Positions 17,089 through 26,597 are shown, counted from the first letter of the stretch. The stretch: 64,000 bases of DNA from Streptomyces luomodiensis (GCF_031679605.1 NZ_CP117522.1:1674001-1738000), one strand, 5' to 3'. Translations and numbers: made by a program. Notes: generated by a model not told the origin, from the sequence alone.

Positions 17089-17976
17089 GTGGGCACGGTG
17101 GAGCTTCCTGTGGTCGTGGGGGTCCACGGTTCGGACGCCGCCTCGGACGCACTGGACTGGGCGGCCGAGGCGGCCGGGCGCCGCGGCCTTCCGCTGCGCA
17201 TCGTCCACGCCTCCCTGTGGGAGCGGTACGAAGGGTACGTTCCGGGCACGGCCGCCGACCGTCCCGCCGAGCGGCTGCACAGCGAGGCGGTGCTGGCCAC
17301 CGCGGCCGAGCGGGCCGGGCGGCGGGTGCCGGCCCTGAAGGTGATGACCGACCTGGCCGCCGACGACGCGGTCACCGCCCTGCTGCGCGCCGGGCAGAGC
17401 GCCGAGGCGCTGGTGGTCGGCTCGCGCGGCCGCGGCGAGTTCGCCTCCCTGCTGCTGGGCTCGGTCGGACTGGGCATCGCGGCGCGCGCCCAGTGCCCGG
17501 TGGTCGTGGTGCGCGGCCACCCGGAGAACGTGCACGGCGGGACGCACCGGGTGGTGGTCGGGATCGCCGAGCGCGAGCGCCCCGGCGAGCAGGAGCCCAC
17601 GCCGCCCTCCGCCGCGGTCGCGTTCGCCCTCCGCGAGGCGCGGCTGCGCGGCGGCGAGCTGACGGCCGTGCACGCATGGCGCTGCGCGGGCCCCGAGGAC
17701 CACGGGGCGCGCGAGGACCACGCACGGCGCGCCGCCGCACTGCTGGACGAGGCGCTGGGCGGCGCCACGGCGGCCGGGCTGGCGCCGGTGCCGGTGGCGC
17801 ACCGCCCGGTCGAGGGCTCGGCGCGCAAGGCGCTGCTGGACGCCTCGGCGCACGCCGATCTGCTGGTGGTGGGGGCCAGGCGGCGGCAGGGGCACTTCGG
17901 CATGCAACTGGGGCTTGTCAACCACGCCGTTCTGCATCACGCCAAGTGTCCGGCCGCCGTGGTGCCGGATTCCTAG
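17089..17976 (+). CDS. Tandem-domain universal stress protein
   Basis: About 295 residues forming two UspA domains. The first runs from VVVGVHGSDAASDALDWAAE to the ATP-binding VVGSRGRGEFASLLLGSVG; the second ends LVVGARRRQGHFGMQLGLVN with the NHAVLHHAKCPAAVVP tail. The start is uncertain: in-frame GTGs at 17089 and 17098 follow GGGAGAGG, and the frame is open back to the previous stop. Tandem USPs are classic members of the mycobacterial DosR regulon, which fits the flanking sensor kinase and response regulator. Role probably in hypoxia or stationary-phase adaptation (inference from context). Confidence 0.87.
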   Translation: MGTVELPVVVGVHGSDAASDALDWAAEAAGRRGLPLRIVHASLWERYEGYVPGTAADRPAERLHSEAVLATAAERAGRRVPALKVMTDLAADDAVTALLRAGQSAEALVVGSRGRGEFASLLLGSVGLGIAARAQCPVVVVRGHPENVHGGTHRVVVGIAERERPGEQEPTPPSAAVAFALREARLRGGELTAVHAWRCAGPEDHGAREDHARRAAALLDEALGGATAAGLAPVPVAHRPVEGSARKALLDASAHADLLVVGARRRQGHFGMQLGLVNHAVLHHAKCPAAVVPDS

Positions 17977-18089
17977 GCATCGGCCCCCGGCGGCCCACCG
18001 ACCCTGGCCGAGTTCCTTCGCTCGCCGTCACCATCCGTGCCCGCCCCGGATACCCTGCTGGTGAGAGGCGCGAGGGGGATGGAGGCCAG

Positions 18090-19838
18090 GTGTCGGGCAG
18101 CGCGGACCAAGGACGCCATCCGGCCCTCCCCCAGCTCCGGCTCGATCAGCTTCTCGACGAGCTCCAGGCGCGGCTGGACGCCGCCCGGTCCACCCAGGAC
18201 CGGATGCACAACCTGCTGGAGGCCGTGCTCAGTGTGGGCCGCGAGCTGGATCTGGAGCAGGTGCTGCGCCGGATCGTGGAGTCCGCGGTGGTGCTGGCCG
18301 ACGCGGAGTACGGCGCGCTGGGCGTGGTCGACCGGCATCGGCTCTCCCAGTTCCTGCCGGTCGGCATGTCCGGGGAACAGGCGCGCCGCATCGGTCCGTT
18401 ACCCAGTGGCCACGGACTGCTCGGCGAGCTGATCCGTCACCCCCAGCCGCTGCGGCTCACCGATCTGTCGGAGCATCCGGCGAGCTACGGCTTTCCCGAG
18501 CACCATCCGCCGATGCGGTCCTTCCTGGGCGTGCCGATCCGGGTCCGGGACGAGGTCTTCGGGAATCTGTATCTGACCGAGAAGCGCGGCGGCGCCCAGT
18601 TCGACCCCGACGACGAGGCGGTGCTGACCACCCTGTCGGTCGCCGCCGGGGTGGCCATCGACAACGCCCGGCTGTACCACGAGAGCCGGCGCCGCGAGCA
18701 GTGGCTGGAAGCGCTCGGCGTCATCACCCGTACGCTGCTGGCGGGCACCCCGGCGGGCGAGGTGCTGAGCATGATCGCCCGGCTCGCCCTCCAGGTGGCC
18801 CTCGCCGACTCGGCGGCGATCCTGCTGCCCGCCGCGGGCACCGATTCCCTGGTGGTCGAGGTGGCCGAGGGGCATGACGCGGAGCGCGTCGGCGGGCTCG
18901 TGGTGCCGTCCGACGGCTCGCTGGCCGGGCTCGCCGCCCGCACCGGGCGCCCCGCGGTCGCCTCGGACATACGGGTGGACTCGCGGGCCCGGTCCTGGCC
19001 GCTGCCGGCTCCGGAGAGCGAGTTCGGCCCGGTGGTGGCCGTCCCCCTGGTGGCCAACGAGCGGGCCTCGGGTGCGCTGCGGCTGTGCCGGCTCGCCGGG
19101 CGGCCGCCCTTCGACGACCATGAGGTGCAGCTGCTGTCGGGGTTCGCGGCGCAGGCGGCCCTCGCCCTGGAACTGGCCCGGCACCGCGCCGAGTCCGAGC
19201 ACATGGCGCTGCTCCAGGACCGTGACCGGATCGCCCGGGACCTTCACGATCTGGCCATTCAGCGGCTCTTCGCGACCGGGCTGACCCTGCAGAGCGCGGG
19301 CCGGCTGATCGAACGCCCGGAGGCGTCCGAACGGGTGCGGCGGGCCGTCGACGACCTGGACGAGACCATCAGGATCATCCGCTCCACGATTTTCGCTCTG
19401 CGCACGGTCGGGGACGACGACGGCGAACCCGCCACTTTGCGGCGCCGGCTGGTCAAGGCCGTCCGGTCGGCCTCCGACACCCTGGGGTTCGCACCGTCGC
19501 TGCTGATGGACGGCCCGGTCGACACCGATGTGCCGGACGAGACCGGCGACCATGTGCTGGCGGTGCTCGCCGAGGCGCTCAGCAACACCGTGCGGCACGC
19601 CCACGCCCAGCGGGCGGAGGTGCGGCTGACCGTCGACGGCGCCATCACCCTGACGGTCACGGACAACGGGGTGGGCATCGGGGATGCCGCCCCCAGTGGC
19701 GGGCTGGTCAACATGCGCTCCCGGGCCGAACTCCTGGGCGGCACTCTGGACATCGAGGCGCCCGAGGCGGGCGGCACACGGCTGGTCTGGTGTGTCCCCC
19801 TGACCGCCGACGGCCCGCCGGAACGGCGAAAGGGCTGA
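18090..19838 (+). CDS. DevS/OsdK-like GAF sensor histidine kinase
   Basis: From the GTG at 18090 (GGAGG four bases upstream) the protein has 582 residues, close to mycobacterial DevS/DosT. It has two GAF domains (about 60-205 and 230-370), a HisKA_3 phospho-acceptor helix with His386 in RDRIARDLHDLAIQRLF, and a GHKL ATPase domain ending GGTRLVWCVPL. The dimerisation helix and domain order match the DevS family, whose first GAF binds haem to sense oxygen, CO or NO. Haem binding here is inferred, not seen. The cognate response regulator is most likely the frameshifted gene at 15062. Confidence 0.9.
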   Translation: MSGSADQGRHPALPQLRLDQLLDELQARLDAARSTQDRMHNLLEAVLSVGRELDLEQVLRRIVESAVVLADAEYGALGVVDRHRLSQFLPVGMSGEQARRIGPLPSGHGLLGELIRHPQPLRLTDLSEHPASYGFPEHHPPMRSFLGVPIRVRDEVFGNLYLTEKRGGAQFDPDDEAVLTTLSVAAGVAIDNARLYHESRRREQWLEALGVITRTLLAGTPAGEVLSMIARLALQVALADSAAILLPAAGTDSLVVEVAEGHDAERVGGLVVPSDGSLAGLAARTGRPAVASDIRVDSRARSWPLPAPESEFGPVVAVPLVANERASGALRLCRLAGRPPFDDHEVQLLSGFAAQAALALELARHRAESEHMALLQDRDRIARDLHDLAIQRLFATGLTLQSAGRLIERPEASERVRRAVDDLDETIRIIRSTIFALRTVGDDDGEPATLRRRLVKAVRSASDTLGFAPSLLMDGPVDTDVPDETGDHVLAVLAEALSNTVRHAHAQRAEVRLTVDGAITLTVTDNGVGIGDAAPSGGLVNMRSRAELLGGTLDIEAPEAGGTRLVWCVPLTADGPPERRKG

Positions 19839-19926
19839 CCCCGTGATATTGCTCTCTCTTCACCGAATCAGCGCATATCCGGCCCGCGATGCGGTACCCA
19901 CGAACGGGAAAGGGGGTGTGTGATCC

Positions 19927-20529
19927 ATGCGAACGATCTGGGGGCTGTGGCGCTGGCGGTGCAACCCGCTGCGCCGTAGGACCGACCTGCTGGAGGCGTA
20001 CGCGGCGCTGGTGGCCGCGTCGCTCATCCTGCTCGTCGCCCCCGTTGTCGGCTGGATGTCGGGGTCCTGGGCGCACGGGGCGCTGGAGAAGGTCGCGCGC
20101 GAGCAGCGCGCCGAGCGTCATCCGCTCTCGGCCACCGTGCTGAAGGTGCTGCCGCAGCCACCCATCGACTCCGATCCCGAGACCGCCTCCGCCGCGGACG
20201 CCCACCGTCGTGTCCTCGCCCGCTGGACGGGGCCGGACGGCAGCAGCCACCAAGGCGCCCTGGCGGCCCGTCCCGACGCCGACCCCGGTGAGCGGTTCCG
20301 GATCTGGACCGACGACCACGGCCGCCCGGTGGACCGCCCGCTGGACGCCGCCACGACCACCACGCACGCCGTGCTGGCCGGAGTCGGCGCGGCCGCGGGG
20401 ACGGTGGTCCTGGTGGACGGCGCCCGGCGGCTGGTCGTATGGCGGCTCATGCGCCGGCGCTACACACAGTGGGACATCGCCTGGGCGCGAGCCGGCCAGG
20501 ACTGGGGCCGGGCGGACGCCGACAGCTAG
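19927..20529 (+). CDS. Rv1733c-like membrane protein
   Basis: A 200-residue protein with two membrane segments, around 24-45 and 145-165, enclosing an outside domain of about 95 residues, and a positively charged C-terminus. The opening RCNPLRRRTDLLEAYAALVA and the RRRYTQWDIAW end resemble the actinobacterial Rv1733c family, a DosR-regulon membrane protein in Mycobacterium. Its place directly after the DevS-like kinase supports assignment to the same stress module. Biochemical function unknown. Confidence 0.82.
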   Translation: MRTIWGLWRWRCNPLRRRTDLLEAYAALVAASLILLVAPVVGWMSGSWAHGALEKVAREQRAERHPLSATVLKVLPQPPIDSDPETASAADAHRRVLARWTGPDGSSHQGALAARPDADPGERFRIWTDDHGRPVDRPLDAATTTTHAVLAGVGAAAGTVVLVDGARRLVVWRLMRRRYTQWDIAWARAGQDWGRADADS

Positions 20530-20742
20530 CGTCGGCGGGCGGGCCACGCTCAGGCGTTACGGGCGCCCATGGACGGGCCGTTAATTGTCATATGAACGCC
20601 AATCCCGCCCGTGGTCCACAGGCACGTCAACTCACGGTGCCGTGCGCACGCTACGGTGGGCACTCCATATGCGCAGCGGCAGTCGGCAGCGGCGGTCAGG
20701 CGCGCACACCGACAACGCACGAGGTGGGGGCACAGCAGCACC

Positions 20743-23181
20743 ATGGCACAGGGCTCGGTCGTCCAGGTGACGCACAGCGGAACGTCGCGGTGGCGGCGCC
20801 GCACCGGAGAGTACGCCTCCCTCACGGCTGCCCTGGAGGCCGCCGGGGACGGTGATGTGCTCTCCATCTCGCCCGGCACCTACCGCGAGAATCTGGTGGT
20901 GGGCCGGGCCGTCACCCTGCGCGGGCCCGAGGGCTCCGCCCGCGGTTCGGTGCGGATCGCACCGGTGGACGGCGTCGCGCTGACGATACGGGCCTCCGCC
21001 ACGGTCCAGGATCTGCATGTCGAGGGCCAGGACTCGGCCGCCCCCGCGCTGCTGATCGAGGACGGCACCGCGGAGCTGGCGGACGTCCGGGTCGCCACCC
21101 GCTCGGCGGTCGGCATCGAGGTGCGCGGCGGCGCCCGGCCGACCGTGCGGCGCTGCACCGTGGACAACCCCGCGGGCGTCGGGCTCAGCGTGCTGGACGG
21201 CGCGGGCGGGGTGTTCGAGGAGTGCGAGGTGGTGGCCGCCGGGCAGTCCGGGGTGGCGGTGCGCGGCGGCGCCCGGCCGCGCCTGGAGCGCTGCCGGATC
21301 CACCACGCCTCCGGGGCCGGGCTCTCGCTGACCGGTGAGCACACCTCCCTGGAGGCCGTCGGCTGCGAGGTGTACGAGATCCGGGGCGCCGGGGTGCAGG
21401 TCTCCGGGCGCGCGACCGGGCATCTGACCGACTGCCGGGTGCACCGCACCACGTCCGACGGGGTGAACCTGGACACGGACGCGGTGCTCACGCTCGCCGA
21501 CTGCGAGATCCACGACATCCCGGAGAACGCGATCGATCTGAGGTCGCGTTCGGTGCTGACGCTGACCCGCTCCACGGTGCGCCGCTTCGGGCGCAACGGC
21601 CTGTCGGTGTGGGACCCGGGTACCCGGGTCGACGCCAACCAGTGCGAGCTGCACGAGAGCACCGGCGACTACCCGGCGGTGTGGGTGAGCGACGGGGCCA
21701 CCGCCGTGCTCGACTCGTGCCGGGTGCGCGAGGTGCCGGACGCGCTGTTCGTCCTGGACCGGGGGTCGCGGGTCGATGTGGTCGACAGCGATCTGTCGCA
21801 GGTGCGGTCCACCGCGGTCTCGGTGAGCGACGGGGCCATCGTCCAGCTGGACGACTGCCGGATCCGGGAGGCGGCCACCGGGGCGTGGTTCCGTGACCAC
21901 GGCAGCGGCGGCACGCTCGCCAACTGCACCATAGACGGCGCCTCCACCGGAGTGATCGTCACCAAGGGTGCCGATCCGACGGTCGAGCGCACCACGGTCT
22001 CCGGGCCGACGGAGGCCGGGTTCTATGTCTCCGCCGAGGGCCGCGGCACGTTCACCGGCTGCCGGGTGACCGGCAGCGGGGGCTATGGCTTCCACATCAT
22101 CGATGGCTGCCGCACCACCTTGACCCGGTGCCGTACGGAGCGGTGCGCGCGCGGCGGTTATGAGTTCTCCGAGGCGGGTCCGGTCGTCGAGGACTGCACC
22201 AGCGACGAGAGCGCCACCACGGCGCCGGGCTCTCCGGCCGTGCCCGCCGCGCCCGGTGTCACCGCGCCCGCCGTGCAGACCGCCGCCTCGACGGGCGGGC
22301 TGCTGGGCGGGGTCCCGGCGCAGCGGTCCGCCCAGACCGCCGCGCCCGCCGCCGAGCCCCCGGTCGCCGTCCGCCCCTCCACCGAGGTGCTGGGCGAACT
22401 GGACGCGCTGGTCGGGCTGGAGAGCGTCAAGCGCGAGGTGCGGGCCCTCACCGACATGATCGAGGTGGGCCGGCGGCGTCAGCAGGCCGGGCTCAAGGCC
22501 GCCTCCGTCCGCCGCCATCTGGTCTTCACCGGCTCCCCCGGCACCGGTAAGACGACGGTCGCCCGGCTCTACGGCGAGATCCTGGCCTCCCTCGGGGTGC
22601 TGGAGCGCGGCCATCTGGTGGAGGTCTCCCGGGTGGATCTGGTCGGTGAGCACATCGGCTCCACGGCCATCCGCACCCAGGAGGCGTTCGACCGGGCGCG
22701 CGGCGGAGTGCTGTTCATCGACGAGGCGTACGCCCTCTCGCCGGAGGACTCCGGCCGGGACTTCGGCCGGGAGGCCATCGACACCCTGGTGAAGCTCATG
22801 GAGGACCACCGGGACGAGGTCGTGGTCATCGTCGCCGGGTACACCGCCGAGATGGAGCGCTTCCTGACCGTCAACCCCGGTGTGGCCTCCCGTTTCTCGC
22901 GCACCATCACCTTCGGCGACTACGCCCCCGAGGAGCTGCTGCGGATCGTGGAGCAGCAGGCCGAGGAGCAGGAGTACCGGATCGGCGAGGGGGCGGCGGA
23001 GGCGCTGCTGAAGTACTTCACCGCGCTGCCGAAGGGCCCGGCGTTCGGCAACGGCCGCACCGCCCGGCAGACCTTCGAGGCGATGGTGGAGCGGCACGCG
23101 GGCCGGGTCGCCCAGCTGAGCGACCCGACCACGGACGACCTCACGCTGCTCTATCCGGAGGACCTGCCGGAGCTCATCTGA
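20743..23181 (+). CDS. Right-handed beta-helix repeat protein fused to a CbbX/EccA-type AAA+ ATPase
   Basis: An 812-residue fusion. Residues 30-470 are parallel beta-helix repeats with recurring motifs such as LEDCRV, GVGLSVLDGAGG and ALTLADCEI. A Pro/Ala linker (about 480-545) leads to an AAA+ module with Walker A GSPGTGKTT (about 597-605), Walker B VLFIDEAYAL (about 656) and the arginine-finger region ASRFSRTITF. The AAA+ part is of the CbbX/SpoVK/EccA1 kind, which remodel protein partners. The beta-helix half may bind polysaccharide or act as a scaffold (inference). The start ATG has GAGGTGGGGG upstream. It overlaps the convergent hydrolase gene by 31 bases. Confidence 0.85.
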   Translation: MAQGSVVQVTHSGTSRWRRRTGEYASLTAALEAAGDGDVLSISPGTYRENLVVGRAVTLRGPEGSARGSVRIAPVDGVALTIRASATVQDLHVEGQDSAAPALLIEDGTAELADVRVATRSAVGIEVRGGARPTVRRCTVDNPAGVGLSVLDGAGGVFEECEVVAAGQSGVAVRGGARPRLERCRIHHASGAGLSLTGEHTSLEAVGCEVYEIRGAGVQVSGRATGHLTDCRVHRTTSDGVNLDTDAVLTLADCEIHDIPENAIDLRSRSVLTLTRSTVRRFGRNGLSVWDPGTRVDANQCELHESTGDYPAVWVSDGATAVLDSCRVREVPDALFVLDRGSRVDVVDSDLSQVRSTAVSVSDGAIVQLDDCRIREAATGAWFRDHGSGGTLANCTIDGASTGVIVTKGADPTVERTTVSGPTEAGFYVSAEGRGTFTGCRVTGSGGYGFHIIDGCRTTLTRCRTERCARGGYEFSEAGPVVEDCTSDESATTAPGSPAVPAAPGVTAPAVQTAASTGGLLGGVPAQRSAQTAAPAAEPPVAVRPSTEVLGELDALVGLESVKREVRALTDMIEVGRRRQQAGLKAASVRRHLVFTGSPGTGKTTVARLYGEILASLGVLERGHLVEVSRVDLVGEHIGSTAIRTQEAFDRARGGVLFIDEAYALSPEDSGRDFGREAIDTLVKLMEDHRDEVVVIVAGYTAEMERFLTVNPGVASRFSRTITFGDYAPEELLRIVEQQAEEQEYRIGEGAAEALLKYFTALPKGPAFGNGRTARQTFEAMVERHAGRVAQLSDPTTDDLTLLYPEDLPELI

Positions 23182-25562
23182 CCGGCCTCCTCCGGCGGCG
23201 GCGTCTGCTCCGGCAGCCGGGCCAGCAGCCCGGCCCGCTCCCGGTCGAAGAGCGGGTCGGCCTGGTAGTCCCCGTGCCCCAGGATCGGCGCGGGCAGCGG
23301 GTGTTCGGGCGTACGGCCGTAGACCATCGGGTCCTTGAACGGGTCGCAGTCGACCTCGGGCCCGCTGCCGTCGGGCAGCCGGATGGGGCCGCCTATGGGG
23401 TCGGTGTACCGCCACAGGTTGCGCCAGCGGCGCATCTCGCCGTGGAGCGAGAGCAGCTGGTCGGGGCCGAAGTAGGCGGGGAACCAGCGCCCGTAGAGCC
23501 GCTCCAGCGGTGAGCCGTAGGTGAGCAGCGCGATCCGGCCGCGGGTGCGGTGGTCCACCTGCCAGGCCGCGGCGGCGGCCAGCACACTGCCCTGGGAGTG
23601 GCCGGAGATGACCAGCCGGCCGCCGTACCGGCGGGTCCAGGTCTCCATCCGCCAGGTCAGATCGGGCACCGCCCGCTCGGCGTAGCACGGCGGCGCGAAG
23701 GGGTGGGCGGCGCGCGGCCAGAAGGTGCCCACGTCCCACAGGATGCCGATGGTGCGGCGGGCGGCGGGGCTGCGGTAGGCGCGGCGGGCCCAGGTGATCA
23801 GCATCAGGAAGGCCAGCCCCATCAGCCAGGAGCCCAGTGCCTGCGCGGTCTGGGCGGCGGCGTCCACGACCCCGGGCGCGCCGTCGGCGGCCCGTCCCGG
23901 CACCTCGTCCGTGACCCAGGCCCCGACGATGGCGAGGGCGCCGAGCAGCAGGGTGAACAGCGCGACGGGGCCCACGATCCACGGGACGGAGTCGGTGAGG
24001 CCGGCGCGGGCGATCGTGCCCGCGATCCGCCGGGTGCGCACGGCGTCGGGGCGCTCCTCCGGATAGCCGTCCATGATGGTCGGCAGCAGCCGGTTGCGCA
24101 CCCGCCACACCCTGACGCTGAAGATCAGCAGCAGTCCGAGCAGGACCAGCAGCAGTGCGGGGATGGCCGTGGCCAGCCAGGTCAGCAGAACCGGCGGGGC
24201 GATGCCCGGCCCCTCACCGGGGGTGGCGCCGCCGTCCAGCCAGTCGGCGAACCGCTGGGCGACACCGCCGGCCAGCACCGCGCCGAGCCCGCAGGCGAGC
24301 GTGGCGACGGCGGGTCCGGCCAGCCCGAGCAGCGGGGTGCGGCCCAGGGCGTATCCGCCGTGTCCGGAGCGCGCGGCCCGGTGGAGGGCAAGGGCGCACA
24401 CCGCCATGGCCACGATCAGCGCGCCCTCCCCGATGACGATGGCGCAGAACGCCTGGTTGCCCGGGAGCTTGCCGGTGGAGACCCAGCCGGGGCGGGACCA
24501 GCCGGCGTGCAGGACGGAGAGCGCCAGCACGGCGAGGGCCGCGCCGGGCAGCGCGGTGATGGTGATGCGGTCCAGCTCCCCGTCGACCTTGGTCTCGCTG
24601 CGGCCGCGGTGGCACACCACGGCCACCACCGCGGCCGCGCCCAGGGTGATCAGCGCCAGCAGCGCCCAGCCCGCGGCGTCCTGGAGGCCGCTGCCGCCCG
24701 GTTTGCGGTCGTAGGTGGTGGTGGGCAGGGTCAGGCCCGCCGCGATGGTGAGGAACCCGGCGGCGGTGTGCGCGGCGCGCAGCCGGGCCACGATCCGGCG
24801 GCCGTACCAGAAGCCGGGCAGGCACAGCGCGGGGCGGTTGCCGGCCTCGGGGGCGGCCTCGTCGACGGGGCGCTCCAGCGGCGGGGAGGACTCGTACGCG
24901 CTCCAGGTGCGGTTGGACAGGTACCACAGCAGTCCGGTGAGCGCGCCGGGCAGCACCGCGGCCAGCGCGAGCCTGCGGCCGGGCTGGCTCCACCAGCCGT
25001 GGTTCTCCGGGGAGAGGAAGGCCAGCCAGGACGTGTCCGCGGCGCAGTCGGCCGAACCGGCACACTGCCAGGCGACCAGGTCCAGGGCCACCTCACAGGC
25101 ACCGGCGATCAGCAGCACGGTCAGGCTGAGCGCCACGAGCCGTACGAACAGGCCGTAGGTGCGCACGGTCCGCTCGCGCCGGTCGGCCGGGGGCCGCATC
25201 CAGTGGGCGAGGTTGGCGACCATGAAGGGCAGCAGGAGCAGCCACAGGGCGCGGGAGCTGTTGCCCGAGGTGAGGTTGCACCATACGTACGCCTCGCGGA
25301 TCGGGCCCTCGCGGCCCGGCTCCTCGCGCTCATGCGGCGGGCGCCGCTCGGCGTCCACGTCCTCGGCCCTGCGGTAGACCGCGGCGGTCTCGTCGCCGGT
25401 GACCAGGCTGGTGCACGGATCGTCCAGCATCTCCTGGGGGGTGGTGCCGCCCACTCCGTGGACGAGCAGTTCCAGGTCGGGCGGCGGCGCTCCGCCCGCA
25501 CCGGCCGACGTCGCCGGCTGCGTCGCGTCGGCCGGTGTGTCCGTACGCGTGGTCGATGCCAC
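23151..25562 (-). CDS. Large polytopic membrane protein with C-terminal alpha/beta-hydrolase (lipase-like) domain
   Basis: From the GTG at 25562 (GGGGGA upstream) the protein is 803 residues. An N-terminal cytoplasmic or lipid-facing segment begins with LELLVHGVGGTTPQEML, which itself resembles an alpha/beta-hydrolase oxyanion strand. About eight to ten hydrophobic helices follow through residue 600. The C-terminal part carries the nucleophile elbow GHSQGS (Ser near 654) and a late HGDY. The split of HGVGG and GHSQGS around the membrane helices suggests one hydrolase domain interrupted by membrane segments. Likely a lipase or esterase of unknown substrate; it is convergent with the beta-helix/AAA+ gene. 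Confidence 0.75.
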   Translation of the reverse strand: MASTTRTDTPADATQPATSAGAGGAPPPDLELLVHGVGGTTPQEMLDDPCTSLVTGDETAAVYRRAEDVDAERRPPHEREEPGREGPIREAYVWCNLTSGNSSRALWLLLLPFMVANLAHWMRPPADRRERTVRTYGLFVRLVALSLTVLLIAGACEVALDLVAWQCAGSADCAADTSWLAFLSPENHGWWSQPGRRLALAAVLPGALTGLLWYLSNRTWSAYESSPPLERPVDEAAPEAGNRPALCLPGFWYGRRIVARLRAAHTAAGFLTIAAGLTLPTTTYDRKPGGSGLQDAAGWALLALITLGAAAVVAVVCHRGRSETKVDGELDRITITALPGAALAVLALSVLHAGWSRPGWVSTGKLPGNQAFCAIVIGEGALIVAMAVCALALHRAARSGHGGYALGRTPLLGLAGPAVATLACGLGAVLAGGVAQRFADWLDGGATPGEGPGIAPPVLLTWLATAIPALLLVLLGLLLIFSVRVWRVRNRLLPTIMDGYPEERPDAVRTRRIAGTIARAGLTDSVPWIVGPVALFTLLLGALAIVGAWVTDEVPGRAADGAPGVVDAAAQTAQALGSWLMGLAFLMLITWARRAYRSPAARRTIGILWDVGTFWPRAAHPFAPPCYAERAVPDLTWRMETWTRRYGGRLVISGHSQGSVLAAAAAWQVDHRTRGRIALLTYGSPLERLYGRWFPAYFGPDQLLSLHGEMRRWRNLWRYTDPIGGPIRLPDGSGPEVDCDPFKDPMVYGRTPEHPLPAPILGHGDYQADPLFDRERAGLLARLPEQTPPPEEAGQMSSGRSSG

Positions 25563-25751
25563 CGTGTCCCCCGATCCGGTGCGGTGCGGTCGTTCTGCTC
25601 CCAGAGTGTGCCCACCGGTCCCCGCTCCCGACCCTGACGGGGCGGGCGTGGCGAAATCGTGACCCGGGGTACTGCGCCCCTCGGCTGTCCCCGCCCCGTG
25701 CGAAGATGAACGCGCGGGCGACGAGGGCCGACCGGAAGGAGACGAGGCAGG

Positions 25752-26597
25752 GTGAGCGACAACCACAACCTGCTCGCGGAGCAGCGGCGTGCCCTGATCC
25801 TCGATGAGGTCAGGCGGCGCGGCGGGGTGCGGGTCAACGAGCTGACGCGCAAGCTCAATGTCTCGGACATGACGGTCCGTCGCGATCTCGACGCGCTGGC
25901 GCGGCTGGGCGTGGTGGAGAAGGTGCACGGCGGGGCCGTGCCGGTGGCCGAGGCGAGCACGTACGAACCGGGGTTCGAGGCCAAGTCGGAGCTCGAGCTG
26001 AGCGCCAAGGAGGACATCGCGAAGGCGGCGGCCGCGATGGCCACGCCCGGCACCGCGATCGGCCTGGCCGGGGGTACCACGGCCTTCACGCTGGCCCAGC
26101 ATCTGCTCGAGGTGCCGGATCTGACCGTGGTGACGAACTCGGTCCGGGTGGCCGATGTGTTCTACAACGCCCAGCGGTCGGCGGCGCTCGGCGGCGTGGG
26201 CCCGCGCCCCGGCGCGGCCACCGTCGTGCTCACCGGCGGGGTGCGGACGCCGTCGGACACGCTGGTGGGGCCGGTCGCGGACGCGGCGGTGCGCTCGCTC
26301 CACTTCGATGTGCTGTTCCTGGGGGTGCACGGCATATCGGTGGAGGCGGGCCTGTCGACGCCGAACCTCGCGGAGGCGGAGACCAACCGCCACTTCGTCC
26401 GGGCCGCGCGGCGGGTGGTGGTGGTCGCGGACCACACCAAGTGGGGCACGGTGGGGCTGAGTTCCTTCGCCTCGCTGGACCAGGTCGACGCGCTGGTCAC
26501 GGACCCGGGGCTGCCGGAGGACGCGCGGGCGGAGATCTCCGAGTACCTGCCGGAGCTGGTGGTGGCGGGCGAGCCGTCGCGCACCGCAGACATCTGA
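25752..26597 (+). CDS. DeoR/GlpR-family sugar-metabolism regulator
   Basis: A 281-residue canonical DeoR regulator. The N-terminal HTH reads RRALILDEVRRRGGVRVNEL then VSDMTVRRDLDALARLG, and the C-terminal sugar-phosphate isomerase-like sensor includes GLAGGTTAFTLAQHL, LTGGVRTPSDTLVGP and the closing VVADHTKWG. The GTG start has GAAGGAG upstream. These proteins usually repress a nearby sugar or sugar-phosphate operon and respond to a phosphorylated sugar, but no such operon is adjacent, so the target may be distant or autoregulatory. Confidence 0.9.
   Translation: MSDNHNLLAEQRRALILDEVRRRGGVRVNELTRKLNVSDMTVRRDLDALARLGVVEKVHGGAVPVAEASTYEPGFEAKSELELSAKEDIAKAAAAMATPGTAIGLAGGTTAFTLAQHLLEVPDLTVVTNSVRVADVFYNAQRSAALGGVGPRPGAATVVLTGGVRTPSDTLVGPVADAAVRSLHFDVLFLGVHGISVEAGLSTPNLAEAETNRHFVRAARRVVVVADHTKWGTVGLSSFASLDQVDALVTDPGLPEDARAEISEYLPELVVAGEPSRTADI

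Noticed and set aside
16683..18089. Continuous frame fused to the histidine kinase
   Set aside because: The upstream half overlaps the ATPase and USP genes in another frame and has Gly/Arg-rich nonsense; the kinase starts at the GTG at 18090.
20632..24108. Very long minus-strand open frame
   Set aside because: It lies antisense to the beta-helix/AAA+ gene with no family similarity; it is a high-GC shadow frame.
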